The notes beneath the pieces were generated by a model, which saw only the letters and a list, made by a program, of their open reading frames with translations, searched no databases and was not told the origin of the DNA. A DNA stretch of 64,000 nucleotides from DASRLE01 sp963825315 (GTDB taxonomy: Bacteria; Verrucomicrobiota; Verrucomicrobiia; Limisphaerales; Palsa-1400), in NCBI GenBank assembly GCA_963825315.1, contig CAWGST010000002.1:434001-498000 (forward strand), given 5' to 3'. This document shows positions 8,710 to 16,914 of this stretch, one piece after another (within the stretch, counting starts at the first letter, position 1; each line of letters begins with the position of its first letter). The translations under genes were made by a program, and so were the position numbers.

Positions 8710-10981
8710 TTTGATTCCTCACCGGCAATTCGATGGTGAACCGGCTGCCCTGGCCGGGTTCGCTTTGCACAATCACGCGCCCGCCGTGCGCTTCAACAAT
8801 GTGTTTCACGATGCTCAAGCCGATTCCAACACCCTGGGTTTCGCGGCGCAATTCGGAACCGAGCCGGTAAAACCGCTCGAAAATCTTTTCATGCTCCGCC
8901 GCCGGAATACCGGGGCCGTGGTCGGAAACAAACAGATGAATAGTGGCCGCTGAACGTCCATGTTGCATTTCAATTCCCACCGTCACCGTCTGGCCCTTGG
9001 CGGAATGTTTGATGGCATTGTCAATCAGGTTCACCAGCGCCTGCTGAATGGCGCGGCCATCCAGGTTCAATTCGATGTTCGACCCTGGCTGTTGGTGGTT
9101 GGATATTTCCAATGTGACGCCTTTTTCCGTCGCGTACGGCTCCATGAGCTTCACCGTTGTCTGTGTCAGCGCAACGAGATCGGACGGCTCGAATTCATAT
9201 TGTTTGCGGCCTTGCTCGATGCGGGAGAAGTCGAGCACGTTTTCGATGAGCGACGACAATCGGCGGCATTCCTGCACGATGAAACTGAAATACTCCTTCT
9301 GTTTGTGCGGCTGCAGGATTTTGCCGCCTTCCAGATTTTCGGCCATCAACCGGACGGAGGCGATGGGTGCGCGCAGTTCGTGCGAGACGCTGGAGACGAA
9401 ATTGGATTTCATCTCACCGAGTTGCTGCTGGTGGCGAAAAGCATGGTAGGCGGCAATAAAACCAACCAAGGCTGCCATACTCGAAGCCGCAATGAGCGCC
9501 CCAAAGATAAATTGAAGCTGACGCTGCTTTGCGTAAAGCAGGTTGCGGTCGGTCAGCCGGATCTGCATGACAAATTGCGGATGGCCCGGCATGGCCTCAA
9601 AAAAGATCGTTTTCTCCTGTCCTCCATCGGGATCGCGTTTCCTCATCCCGGCGCGCTGTGACATCTGGAATTGTGCTGCCGCAAGGTTGTCGCCGGACGG
9701 TTTGCCCTCGCCCGGTTTGCTCCAGGGTGATGGCAGCGGAACCGGCTCGCCTTCCAACTCAAGAGAAATGCTGAAATAATCCGGCAATGAGATTTTGGCA
9801 TCCTTGAAAGCATCCGCAAATCCCCGCACGACCAGTGATTGGGGATGGCACTGCACGCGCGTAATCGCCTCAATGGTCGTAACCGGATGATTGGAAATTA
9901 TAGTGTGGTTTTGGGATTCAGAGGGGCTTAAAATGCAGAACCAACGCCGGTCCATGGCAGTTACCCAAAGATTGGCAGTGGTGATGCCGTTGAGTTTTCC
10001 GGTTTGTCTCACGGCTTCGGCCAGTTCGGATTGCGCCTGCTTGTCAGCCAGTAAAATGCGCATCGCTTTGACCGCCTCCGATAATTGAGGGTTCTTGCCA
10101 ACCAAGCGCCCGGCTTCATCCAACAAGATGGAAGTCAGCGCGCTTGGGGAGGAGACTTCTGCCTGCAGCTTTTCCCAAAGCCGTTCGGTCGGCCCGCAGT
10201 CCTGCGCCCGCTTCAAAGCTTCAGCCAGAGCCAAAGTTGACAATGGCACCCCGCTATCCGAGATAACGCCGTAATGACGGTCGCCAAACAGGAGCAATTG
10301 ATCGATCGCATTGGTTGCAGGCAACGATGATGACCCGGCACGAAGCTGGATGAATTCTGCGCAAGCGAGGGCGGATGGCGGCGGTTGAGTCTGCTGAAAT
10401 GCCTTGAACAACCCGTCCAAGTTGGACAACGATTCAGATGCGTAGGCTGCCATTTTGAACGCCTCCCACGCCTGTTGCTGCCCAATGGACAGGGTCACCA
10501 GCCATGTTGGAGGGCGCAGCGGTGTTTGTTGTTCAGACGCAAGGTCTCCATTGGTTTCCAGCCAAAAACTCACCAGCGGAAACGGCCCGGGTTGCCATCC
10601 CGGAACCGCCGGGCGCAAAGCCGCCAGGTCGTTTGAAATTGCCTGTAATTCGTTTGAGTCACCTAAAATCTGTTTGCGGTTTTTATTTTCCGGCCAGGCC
10701 GCAATCCCCCATTGCAAATAAGAAAGCCAGCCACCTTTGGGGCCTTCAAATTGCGTTAACCGGTTGGCGGCAATCCGGCCAAAGTCGCTGGGAAGCGCCT
10801 GTATCACTTCCTTCGCTCGTTGCTTCGCCTCTTGTTCAACCGCGTTGCGCTCCCGCAGGATGGCCCAGAAGCCGAAACCAGCCATCAGCGCCACCGGCAG
10901 CAGGATGAGCACCGCTTGCCATAGAAACGATTGTTTCCGTAGTCCAGGCTGGCATGGGATGTTGGATTGCATTCGTTCCAT
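8702..10981 (-). CDS. Sensor histidine kinase with large periplasmic sensor region
   Basis: From the ATG at 10981 the kinase is 759 residues. One membrane helix lies near 20-42 (FLWQAVLILLPVALMAGFG) and a second near 510-535. Between them is a periplasmic region of about 450 residues with no family I can name. The cytoplasmic part has the HisKA phospho-acceptor box FVSSVSHELRAPIASVRLM and a HATPase domain with LIDNAIKHS (N box), DHGPGIP and VGIGLSIVKHIVEAHGG (G boxes). It overlaps the response regulator downstream. Upstream ATGs at 11014 and 10972 are alternatives; none has a strong ribosome-binding site. It probably phosphorylates the regulator at 8026. Confidence 0.92.
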   Translation of the reverse strand: MERMQSNIPCQPGLRKQSFLWQAVLILLPVALMAGFGFWAILRERNAVEQEAKQRAKEVIQALPSDFGRIAANRLTQFEGPKGGWLSYLQWGIAAWPENKNRKQILGDSNELQAISNDLAALRPAVPGWQPGPFPLVSFWLETNGDLASEQQTPLRPPTWLVTLSIGQQQAWEAFKMAAYASESLSNLDGLFKAFQQTQPPPSALACAEFIQLRAGSSSLPATNAIDQLLLFGDRHYGVISDSGVPLSTLALAEALKRAQDCGPTERLWEKLQAEVSSPSALTSILLDEAGRLVGKNPQLSEAVKAMRILLADKQAQSELAEAVRQTGKLNGITTANLWVTAMDRRWFCILSPSESQNHTIISNHPVTTIEAITRVQCHPQSLVVRGFADAFKDAKISLPDYFSISLELEGEPVPLPSPWSKPGEGKPSGDNLAAAQFQMSQRAGMRKRDPDGGQEKTIFFEAMPGHPQFVMQIRLTDRNLLYAKQRQLQFIFGALIAASSMAALVGFIAAYHAFRHQQQLGEMKSNFVSSVSHELRAPIASVRLMAENLEGGKILQPHKQKEYFSFIVQECRRLSSLIENVLDFSRIEQGRKQYEFEPSDLVALTQTTVKLMEPYATEKGVTLEISNHQQPGSNIELNLDGRAIQQALVNLIDNAIKHSAKGQTVTVGIEMQHGRSAATIHLFVSDHGPGIPAAEHEKIFERFYRLGSELRRETQGVGIGLSIVKHIVEAHGGRVIVQSEPGQGSRFTIELPVRNQNE

Positions 10982-11204
10982 TACCCGCAAAGTTAGCCGG
11001 AACCGCAAGACCAATTGTCATGGTTTTGTAAATTCTTCCGCCGTTCTCTTCTGTTGCGTTGATTTGTTCCGGCTGAGGTTGTTTTACGGGTAAACCAGTT
11101 ACATATTGCCCCTCTATTGCTCTTCGTGTTGCCGGCTGGACCGCAGTCACAAGAAGCCCCTGCCTCGCCCAATCACCCAACGTTAATGTTAACGTAACGG
11201 GCTT

Positions 11205-11294
11205 GTTACGGGTTTGTAACGGCAAATGTTGCGGGCTAAGTCGTTGATTATCAACCCCGAAAGCTTTCGGGGTTGCGGTGTTGCGGGTTTTTGG
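11205..11294. repeat. Dispersed repeat family 1, copy A
   Basis: GTTACGGGTTTGTAAC (a 5-bp inverted repeat with 6-base loop) is followed after six bases by TGTTGCGGGCTAAGTCG and TTGATTATCAAC, then a second TGTTGCGGGTTTTT. The same order recurs at 25544 and 25745. It lies between the KDPG aldolase gene and the kinase gene, both on the minus strand, in a 437-base gap that holds no convincing gene. Confidence 0.75.
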
Positions 11295-11338
11295 GACCTC
11301 CTATCATCCATATCTTGCGGATTTTCCGGACCTGTGTG

Positions 11339-11403
11339 TCAATCTGGCGTTTTTGACGGGTGCGCACTTCCTTATGAGCAAATCTACTCCACCGAAAACA
11401 GCG
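11339..11403 (+). repeat. Dispersed repeat family 2, copy A
   Basis: Two blocks, TCAATCTGGCGTTT and the 30 bases from 11374, which would read MSKSTPPKTA, recur with the same order and strand at 27804-27892, with one mismatch in the second block. The flanking sequence differs. No gene can be supported here; the reading frame runs into the opposite-strand aldolase gene. Confidence 0.6.
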
Positions 11404-11418
11404 GGGAACCTGCTTTTC

Positions 11419-12063
11419 TTACTTGCGCGGGGCCTTGCGCGCCATTTCGACAAATTCACTGGCCAGCCGCGTCAATTCCGCCCAATTCTCTTCGCGCAGA
11501 ATTTTCGATGAAACCAGGGATGAACCCACCCCCAGCGCCGCGCAACCCGCGGCAAAGAACTCCGGTCCTGACTGCAATGTCACCCCGCCGGTGGGAACGA
11601 TCTTCAAATGCGGCATGGGCCCCCGCATGGCCTTGATATAGCCCGGTCTTTCCGCCGGGAAAATCTTGATCAAATCCGCGCCGGCCTCATGGGCCAATTG
11701 CGCCTCCGTCGGAGTGTACGCGCCGAGAATGACCGCGCGCTCCGCCGCGTGGGCCGCCTGCACGATTTCCGGACGCATGATGGGCGTCACCACGAAGCTC
11801 GCGCCCGCCTCAATGCTGACGCGGCACATCTCCGCCGTCATCACCGTGCCGACGCCGACAATGGCCCGCTTGGCGAAGCACTGGCTGGCTTCCCGGATCA
11901 AGGCCAGGGCGTTGGGCGTGGTCATGGTGATTTCGAGGGCGGTGAGACCCCCGGCCAGCAGCGCTTCGCAGGCCGGCATCACCTGATCGGCATTGTTCGC
12001 GCGAATCACCGGAATGACGCCGGGGTCGAGCAATCGGGAAACGATCTCAGCACGAGAAGTCAT
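11419..12063 (-). CDS. eda: KDPG/KHG aldolase (2-dehydro-3-deoxy-phosphogluconate aldolase)
   Basis: A 214-residue class I aldolase. The conserved blocks are GVIPVIRA (phosphate/carboxylate-binding arginine), LEITMTTP (catalytic glutamate), VGVGTVMT, FVVTPIMRPEIV, the Schiff-base lysine in DLIKIFPAE, and KIVPTGGV near the phosphate site. The enzyme splits 2-keto-3-deoxy-6-phosphogluconate (Entner-Doudoroff) or 4-hydroxy-2-oxoglutarate to pyruvate and an aldehyde; members active on other keto-acid phosphates exist. It stands alone, divergent from the molybdenum hydroxylase genes, so a role in sugar-acid catabolism is inferred only from the family. Confidence 0.92.
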   Translation of the reverse strand: MTSRAEIVSRLLDPGVIPVIRANNADQVMPACEALLAGGLTALEITMTTPNALALIREASQCFAKRAIVGVGTVMTAEMCRVSIEAGASFVVTPIMRPEIVQAAHAAERAVILGAYTPTEAQLAHEAGADLIKIFPAERPGYIKAMRGPMPHLKIVPTGGVTLQSGPEFFAAGCAALGVGSSLVSSKILREENWAELTRLASEFVEMARKAPRK

Positions 12064-12187
12064 TCGAGCAAGATAGTTTCATCCCTCGCGGCGACAAGGT
12101 TATTTCGCGCCACTTCGCTGGATCGGAACAAAGTCAAAGAGAAGCGAATGCGCTGGATTTCGCGGCGCGTCCGGGCCATGGTGTTTC

Positions 12188-12206
12188 CTGCCAGGCGTAC
12201 TGGCAG
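12188..12206 (+). promoter_or_regulatory. Perfect inverted repeat just before the hydroxylase operon
   Basis: CTGCCAG-GCGTA-CTGGCAG, a perfect 7-bp inverted repeat with a 5-base loop, ends 14 bases before the ATG of the small subunit. It could be an operator or an mRNA hairpin over the ribosome-binding site. The role is inferred. Confidence 0.45.
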
Positions 12207-12220
12207 AAAGATAAATCACC

Positions 12221-12700
12221 ATGCCCAAAGTCTCGGAACTGAATGTTAACGGCAAGGCCGCCCCCATTGACGCCGAGGGCGAACGGACCTTGTTGAGCGT
12301 GCTGCGCGACGACCTTAATCTGACGGGGTCAAAATATGGGTGCGGCGAAGGCCAGTGTGGCGCTTGCACCGTGTTGCTGGACGGCGCGCCAACCCGCTCC
12401 TGCCAGATTCCTGTCGGCAGCGTGGGCCGGCGCAAGGTGCTCACCATCGAAAGCCTCGCGCCGGAGGGCCAATTGCATCCGCTGCAACAGGCCTTTCTGG
12501 ACCATGACGCCTTTCAATGCGGCTATTGCACCTCCGGCATGATCATGTCAGGCGTCGCTCTTTTGCGGAAACGCAGGAACCCATCGGAGGCCGAGATCGT
12601 CCGTTTCATGGACGGCAACGTTTGCCGATGCGGCATTTACCAGCGGATTATCGCGGCGATCAAGGAAGCCGCCAACAAGGCCCCGGGAGGCGCAAAATGA
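12221..12700 (+). CDS. Molybdenum hydroxylase small subunit, two [2Fe-2S] (isoquinoline 1-oxidoreductase alpha type)
   Basis: A 159-residue electron-transfer subunit of the xanthine oxidase family. The N-terminal plant-ferredoxin-like domain has YGCGEGQCGACTVLLDG plus a later SCQIP cysteine for the first [2Fe-2S] cluster. The helical second domain has QCGYCTSGMIMS and GNVCRCGIYQRI for the second. It passes electrons from the molybdopterin subunit to an acceptor. The stop overlaps the start of the large subunit (ATGA at 12697-12700). No FAD subunit is present, as expected for the isoquinoline 1-oxidoreductase/aldehyde oxidase two-subunit type. Confidence 0.93.
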   Translation: MPKVSELNVNGKAAPIDAEGERTLLSVLRDDLNLTGSKYGCGEGQCGACTVLLDGAPTRSCQIPVGSVGRRKVLTIESLAPEGQLHPLQQAFLDHDAFQCGYCTSGMIMSGVALLRKRRNPSEAEIVRFMDGNVCRCGIYQRIIAAIKEAANKAPGGAK

Positions 12701-14849
12701 ATGTGACGGAGGAATTTGCAATCGAGCCTGAACGCTACGAATTGCTCGAACCGCGCCGCTGCCATTTTGCCGTGGATCGGCGGGAGTTTTTCAAACGGCT
12801 CGGCTGTGGTCTTGTTGTGTTGTGCGTGGCGGGGCCGGCGTTGGCCCAGGAATCAGGGGCGCCCGGCGGCGCGGCGGGCGCGGCGGACAGATTCCCGGCG
12901 ACATCGACGCCTGGCTGCATGTGGGCAAGGACGGCGCGGTGACGGTCTTTACCGGCAAAACGGAAGTAGGCCAGAACATCCGCACCTCGCTCACGCAAGC
13001 CATTGCCGAAGAACTGCGCGCCCCCGTGGCCTCCATCAAAATGGTCATGGCGGACACGCAATTGACGCCCTTCGACATGGGCACTTTCGGCAGCCAGACG
13101 ACGCCGCAAATGGCGTCGCGATTGCACAAGATCGGCGCCGCCGCCCGTGAAGCGCTGCTGGATCTGGCGGCGGATCATTTCAAGGCGGATCGCGCGTCGT
13201 TGGTCCTGAGCGATGGAAAAATTTCCAAGGCCGGCGGCGCTGAGTCGGTCACAGTTGGCGAACTGACCAAAGGTCAAAAGCTGGTCAAGTCCGTGACCCA
13301 TGAGGGTTCCGCCACCCCGGCAACGGACTGGAAGATTGCGGGCGCTTCTGTGGCCAAAGTGGACGGCCGCGACTTTGTCACTGGCAAGCATAAGTACTCG
13401 TCCGACATGATCCTCCCCGGGATGCTGCATGGCCGGGTGCTGCGGCCCGCTGCTTTTCACGCGTCGCTCGAATCCGTCGAGACCGCGGCGGCGGAGGCGA
13501 TGCCAGGCGTCAAGCTCGTGCGCGATGGCGATTTCATCGGCGTGACGGCCCCGGACGCCTTTGGCGCGGACCATGCGCTGGAAGCCATCCGGGCCAAATG
13601 GACGGCCAAGCCGCAACCCCCAAGCGCCGAGCTTTTCGATTATCTGCGCAAGAATGCCGGCGCGGGTGGCGGACGCGGAGACGGCGGGAACTCCGGTTCG
13701 ATGGAGGAGGGATTGAACGCCGCCTCGCACAAACTGCAGGCGACTTACACCATCGCCTACATCGCCCACACCCCTCTGGAACCCCGCGCGGCCGTGGCCT
13801 GGTGGGACGGCGGCAAGCTGACGGTTTGGACCGGTTCACAACGGCCGTTTGGCGTCCGCTCCGAGCTGGCCGACGCCTTTGGCATCGCCCAGGAAAACGT
13901 TCGCGTCATCGTGCCGGACACGGGGGCGGGCTACGGCGGCAAACATACCGGCGAAGCGGCGGTTGAGGCGGCGCGCCTGGCCAAAGGCGCGGGGAAACCG
14001 GTCAAGCTGGTCTGGACGCGTCAAGAAGAATTCACCTGGGCCTATTTCCGCCCCGCGGGCGTGATCGACATCACCGCCGGCGTGCGCGACGATGGTGCGA
14101 TCACGGCCTGGGAATTTCAGAATTACAACTCGGGCGGCTCCGGCCTTCGCAGTCCCTACGACATCCCGAATCAGAAAAGCCAATCCCACGATTCGAATTC
14201 CCCGCTGCGCCAAGGCTCCTATCGGGCGCTGGCCGCGACCGCGAACCACTTCGCGCGCGAGTCGCACATGGACGATCTGGCGACCGCCGTGAAAATGGAT
14301 CCGCTGGACTTTCGCCTCAAAAACCTCAAGGACCCCCGCCTGCGCGCCGTCCTGGAAGCGGCGGCGGAGAGCTTTGGCTGGCGCGGCGCCAAAAGCGGCG
14401 GCGGGCACGGCATTGGCCTGGCTGCCGGCACGGAAAAGGGTTCCTACCTCGCGACGTGCGTCGAGGTTCTGGCGGATAAGGACAGCGGAAGTGTCAAAGT
14501 GATTCGCGCGGTCAGCGCCTTCGATTGCGGCGCAGTCGTCAATCCAAACCACTTGAAGAACCAGGTGGAAGGGGCGTTAGTCATGGGTTTGGGCGGCGCG
14601 CTATTCGAGGCCATCGAATTTGAAAACGGCATGGTGACCAATCCCCGGCTCTCCGACTACCGGGTCCCGCGCTTCAGCGACCTCCCCAGGATCGAGGTGG
14701 TGTTAATCAACCGGAAGGACGTCCCGTCGGCAGGCGCGGGAGAAACCCCGATAGTCTGCATCGCGCCTGCGATCGGCAACGCCATATTCAACGCCGCGAA
14801 TGTTCGGCTGCGCTCGATGCCCCTGGCGCCGGACGGGTTGAAAGGTTGA
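12697..14849 (+). CDS. Molybdenum hydroxylase large subunit (isoquinoline 1-oxidoreductase beta type), one frameshift
   Basis: The gene starts at the ATG at 12697. Its first 65 or so codons encode a twin-arginine signal (DRREFFKRLGCGLVVLCVAG...ALA), so the enzyme is probably exported by Tat. Near 12880-12900, in a GGCGGCGCGG-rich stretch, the frame changes; the main frame then runs IPGDIDAWLHVGKDGAVTVF to the stop at 14849. The body shows the molybdopterin-binding features GTGAGYGGKHTGEAA, PVKLVWTRQEEFTW, QGSYRALAATANHFARE and the catalytic glutamate region GAGETPIVCIAPAIGNAI. Total length is about 717 residues, near family normal. Substrate (aldehyde, N-heterocycle) cannot be read. MoaD and MoaE downstream fit its cofactor need. 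The frameshift is in repetitive GC-rich sequence and may be an error. Confidence 0.83.
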
Positions 14850-15064
14850 CGGCATTTTCCTGCCGCGATGTCTGCCCGGCTTAATCGCAGGAGTGGTATC
14901 CGCGATTCGAAAACCCGGAACGCGAAAGCCGGTTTTCAGCCCCCGGCTTTTGGCAAATGCGAGGGCGAAATAAGCCAGCAAACCCCTATCAATAAGATAC
15001 TTATGTTAAATGCGCTCTTTTTGGCTAAAGCCCGCGCTCCTTTTGTCCGATGAACTGGAGGCTT

Positions 15065-15083
15065 GTCACCAGGTACTGGTGAC
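15065..15083. promoter_or_regulatory. Perfect inverted repeat in the 586-base gap after the hydroxylase genes
   Basis: GTCACCAG-GTA-CTGGTGAC is a perfect 8-bp inverted repeat, shaped like a dimeric regulator site. The gap 14850-15435 holds no convincing gene. A TTGACA at 15119 has no well-spaced -10 partner. Confidence 0.35.
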
Positions 15084-15225
15084 TGGCGGGTTAACAGGGA
15101 TGGGGTAAACTTTGGACAGTTGACAGTGCAAAAGCGCAGTTCCGTGTGTATGGGTTGGACGCAAGTCTGCGGCGTCGCATGAGTCACGCAAAGACTTTTA
15201 AAAAGGGCTTTGTTCTCATAAGTGA

Positions 15226-15256
15226 GGCCGGGCGAAAGCCCGGCCTTTTTCTTTTT
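15226..15256 (+). terminator. Strong rho-independent terminator with no gene directly before it
   Basis: GGCCGGGC-GAAA-GCCCGGCC is a perfect 8-bp GC stem with a stable GNRA tetraloop, followed by TTTTTCTTTTT. This is a textbook intrinsic terminator on the + strand. The nearest + gene upstream ends 376 bases earlier, so it either ends a long 3' UTR or closes a small untranslated RNA or leader between about 15100 and 15256. Confidence 0.85.
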
Positions 15257-15435
15257 GCGGGCGGGTGGAACCGGCCTCTGGCCTCTCCATTTTTGCCTCC
15301 GGCCAAAATGCCCTCCCTGCTTTTTTCACTTTTTCCTTTTTTCTTGTTGCCTTTTTGCGCGCCGGCCGCCATATTGTGTAGCAACGTTACGTGAAGCAAC
15401 TACATACAGGGTCTGGCGGGAAAGGGCGTTATTGA

Positions 15436-15831
15436 ATGGCCGGGTTGGATTTGAAACAGGAATTTCGGGATCTTCTGCAAGCTTCGGGCTGGTTGCAGGC
15501 CGAAGCGGCGCGGCAATTGGCCATGACCCCCAGCGCGCTCAGCCAGATCGTGCGCGAAAACTCCCCCGTCCGCCCCAGCCTCGTCACTTTGCGTTTGTTC
15601 GGGCTGCTCTTATGGCCCAAAAGGCCGGGCGCGGCCCGGCGTTTGGCGGGCCGCCAACGGGAGAGGCGCGCCGAAAAATGGGAGCAAGATTTGATCCGGG
15701 CTTTGCGGCGGATTCCCCCCAAGACCCGCAGGCCAATCCTGGGCGTGCTTTACGCCATGATTGAGGCAGCACGGAGCAAAGGCGCCGGCGGCGGAAAGCT
15801 GCGGCGGTCTGGAAGGCGAGGGGGGAGATAA
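15436..15831 (+). CDS. Small helix-turn-helix (XRE-like) DNA-binding protein
   Basis: A 131-residue basic protein. Residues about 5-45 (LKQEFRDLLQASGWLQAEAARQLAMTP and SALSQIVRENSPVRPSLVTLRLF, joined) form an XRE-type helix-turn-helix in which AAARQLAMTPSALSQI is the recognition pair. The remainder is Arg/Lys-rich and has no family I recognise. Upstream, GTAGCAACGTTACG...CTAC at about 15377-15402 is a rough inverted repeat that could be its own operator. The role is unknown; regulation of neighbouring genes is a guess. Confidence 0.7.
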   Translation: MAGLDLKQEFRDLLQASGWLQAEAARQLAMTPSALSQIVRENSPVRPSLVTLRLFGLLLWPKRPGAARRLAGRQRERRAEKWEQDLIRALRRIPPKTRRPILGVLYAMIEAARSKGAGGGKLRRSGRRGGR

Positions 15832-15897
15832 ATCAAATTGGGACGCCCTGGAGAACTTGTTCGCAAGGACGAAGATTGTCCGACGGAACAGGCGATC

Positions 15898-16140
15898 ATG
15901 GGCAAAATTGGAAAGGGACTTATGTCAAAGAAAGAGCAATTCCTGGCTTTTGTGCTGGTGGGGGCCTTGGCCCAGGAATTTGGCCGAAAGAACGGTGATG
16001 CCTCGCTTATCATGCACATTGCCAGCCAAATTCCAGAGGAAAGGATACCCGAAAACGCCATGAACGCGGCCAAAGTGTTTTTGGCCTTCTGCAATGGAGT
16101 TTGCAAAAAGCCCCACAACTGGATGCTGGCCCGCAGTTGA
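15898..16140 (+). CDS. Small hypothetical protein
   Basis: An 80-residue protein from the ATG at 15898, or 72 residues from 15922 (MSKKEQFLAFVLVGALAQEFG). It looks helical and soluble: FLAFVLVGALAQEFG, then ASLIMHIASQIPEERIP and AAKVFLAFCNGVCKKPHNW. I do not recognise a family. It follows the helix-turn-helix gene by 66 bases on the same strand and precedes moaD by 66, so it may be co-transcribed. Codon use resembles its neighbours, which is the main reason to keep it. Confidence 0.45.
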   Translation: MGKIGKGLMSKKEQFLAFVLVGALAQEFGRKNGDASLIMHIASQIPEERIPENAMNAAKVFLAFCNGVCKKPHNWMLARS

Positions 16141-16206
16141 CTCGCGCCGCCGCCGCTTGTCCAGCCGCCATATTTAGGTTCGCACCGGGGTGCAAACTCA
16201 GGTAAG

Positions 16207-16464
16207 GTGGATTCTTCAGTGCGGATTCGCGTCCATTTTTATTCGTATTGCAAAGATCTGACCGGTTGCGCCTCGGTTTCCGAATGCGTCGAGCCGGGAA
16301 GCCGGATTGAGGATCTTTTGCAAAAGTTATTTGTCCGCTTTCCCAAGCTGGCCCCCGCGCAAAAATCCCTGCTCGTCGCGGTGGGCGTTGATTATCAGGG
16401 CGCCGATCATGTCTTGCAGGAAGGCGATGACGTGTCGCTCTTTCCGCCGGTGCAGGGGGGGTGA
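16207..16464 (+). CDS. moaD: MoaD/ThiS-family sulfur carrier (molybdopterin synthase small subunit)
   Basis: An 85-residue beta-grasp protein ending in the essential double glycine (FPPVQGG). In the family the terminal glycine is turned into a thiocarboxylate that donates sulfur to precursor Z to build the dithiolene of molybdopterin. The pattern VRIRVHFYSYCKDLTG...EDLLQKL...LVAVG...LQEGDDVSLFPPVQGG covers the whole fold. The start is GTG at 16207. Its stop overlaps the moaE start (GTGA at 16461-16464), so the two synthase subunits are coupled. Confidence 0.9.
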   Translation: MDSSVRIRVHFYSYCKDLTGCASVSECVEPGSRIEDLLQKLFVRFPKLAPAQKSLLVAVGVDYQGADHVLQEGDDVSLFPPVQGG

Positions 16465-16859
16465 ACATGCGGCGCGAGTTGGACATCACGACGGATAAGA
16501 TCGATGAATTTGCCCTGCTGCAACGGCGCGAATTGGCCGCCGACATGGGCGCGGTTATCTGCTTTCTAGGCGTGGTTCGCGGCGCGGAGGAGGGCCGGTC
16601 CATTGCAGCCATTGATTACGAAGTCTTTGCCGGGATGGCGCGGCGCCAGTTCGACCTCATCTTCGACCAGGTGGAAAAGCGCTGGCCGGTGGCGTCGGTT
16701 CGGCTGGTCCATCGCGTCGGGCGCGTGGCCGTGGGCGAACCGTCCCTTTGGGTGGAAGCCATTGCCCCGCATCGGGAAGAGGCCTTTGCCGCCTGTCAAT
16801 TCATTATTGCGGAAATGAAGCGGCTGGCGCCAATTTGGAAGAAGCCATGCCCGGTTTAA
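16461..16859 (+). CDS. moaE: MoaE, molybdopterin synthase catalytic subunit
   Basis: A 132-residue protein with the MoaE pattern: GAVICFLGVVRG near the start, IDYEVFAGMARRQFDLI, then the HRVGRVAVGEPSLWVEAIAPHREEAF block and the C-terminal catalytic lysine motif PIWKK. MoaE joins two MoaD thiocarboxylates to precursor Z. The GTG at 16461 is coupled to the moaD stop; ATG at 16467 is an alternative. The protein is slightly shorter than the usual 140-150 residues at the C-terminus. No moaA/moaC are in the window, so the rest of the pathway must lie elsewhere. Confidence 0.91.
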   Translation: MNMRRELDITTDKIDEFALLQRRELAADMGAVICFLGVVRGAEEGRSIAAIDYEVFAGMARRQFDLIFDQVEKRWPVASVRLVHRVGRVAVGEPSLWVEAIAPHREEAFAACQFIIAEMKRLAPIWKKPCPV

Positions 16860-16914
16860 GGCGTTCGCGCTTGCCTCGCGGCTGAACAGGCGCGAAGATT
16901 TGCTGTCTTGCTTT

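Noticed and set aside
15146..15256. Possible c-di-GMP (GEMM) riboswitch from ACGCAAAG-type words
   Set aside because: Only a few bases match; the rest of the consensus, including the tetraloop receptor and the second half, is not found.
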